Program-made: the position numbers and the translations under genes
In this document: one piece after another, positions 63,980 to 64,000 of the stretch
Layout: each line of letters begins with the position of its first letter
Numbering within the stretch: the stretch's first letter is position 1
Assembly (NCBI GenBank): GCA_003665825.1
Contig: QPFY01000001.1
Coordinates: 2,163,001 to 2,227,000 of the forward strand
DNA: 64,000 nucleotides
Reading direction: 5' to 3'
From: Microbotryum silenes-acaulis
Lineage: Eukaryota; Basidiomycota; Microbotryomycetes; Microbotryales; Microbotryaceae
The notes under the pieces: generated by a model
What the model was told of the DNA's origin: nothing
Databases searched by the model: none
Seen by the model: only the letters and a program-made list of their open reading frames with translations

Positions 63980-64000
63980 CAGTCTCCCTGCAATCTCGAT

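Overview
The window looks like nuclear DNA of a basidiomycete fungus. Genes are GC-rich and dense, lie on both strands, and are cut by many short GT-AG introns. The gene set includes a fungal CSL transcription factor, SCAMP, a USP48-type protease and GID7. The mix of Copia, Helitron, pogo-like and hAT elements beside normal housekeeping genes would fit a Pucciniomycotina species (Microbotryomycetes-like); that placement is inference, not proof.

Layout: 1-77 may be the edge of a minus-strand gene. Then come an SDR oxidoreductase (352-1788, -), an SLC35F6-like transporter (2287-3971, -) that shares a divergent promoter region with the complex III assembly factor MZM1 (5072-5938, +), a large RRM+Pumilio RNA-binding protein (6986-11665, +), a SCAMP membrane-traffic protein (12221-14045, +) and the WD40 protein GID7/WDR26 (15790-18058 or further, -).

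From 19.2 to 32.0 kb the window is a transposon-rich island built in and around two broken ferritin-like/Rds1-type genes. It holds a pogo-like DNA transposon (20894-25409; 25-bp perfect TIRs, TA target duplication) whose transposase lacks the middle of its DDE core, a truncated Helitron with a recognisable 3' end inside it, a folded-back fragment of a Gypsy-type gag, a 19-bp CACGTG-rich array, and an apparently intact Ty1/Copia retrotransposon (26916-31937) with identical 215-bp LTRs and a 1517-aa polyprotein. The Copia element sits inside the last coding exon of the second Rds1-like remnant.

From 33.2 to 56.9 kb the genes are ordinary housekeeping genes again: a CSL transcription factor (33239-36103, +), the GARP subunit VPS54 with an unusual acidic tail (36367-41594 or further, -), a USP48-type deubiquitinase (42197-47900, -), glycine cleavage H protein (48458-49171, -), a Gln/Pro-rich CYSTM protein (49668-50836, -) and a DExH RNA helicase (51644-56870, +). 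A nearly complete hAT element with an 8-bp target duplication follows (57146-60493), then a damaged kinase-like gene (60718-63133, +) and a pair of diverged LTR-like repeats at the right edge.

I did not find a clear new defence, immunity or biosynthetic system. The most unusual structures are the nested transposon island, the double inverted repeat in the gag fragment and the 19-bp array beside it, and the tandem 205-bp repeat carrying splice-like signals inside the pogo/Helitron composite.
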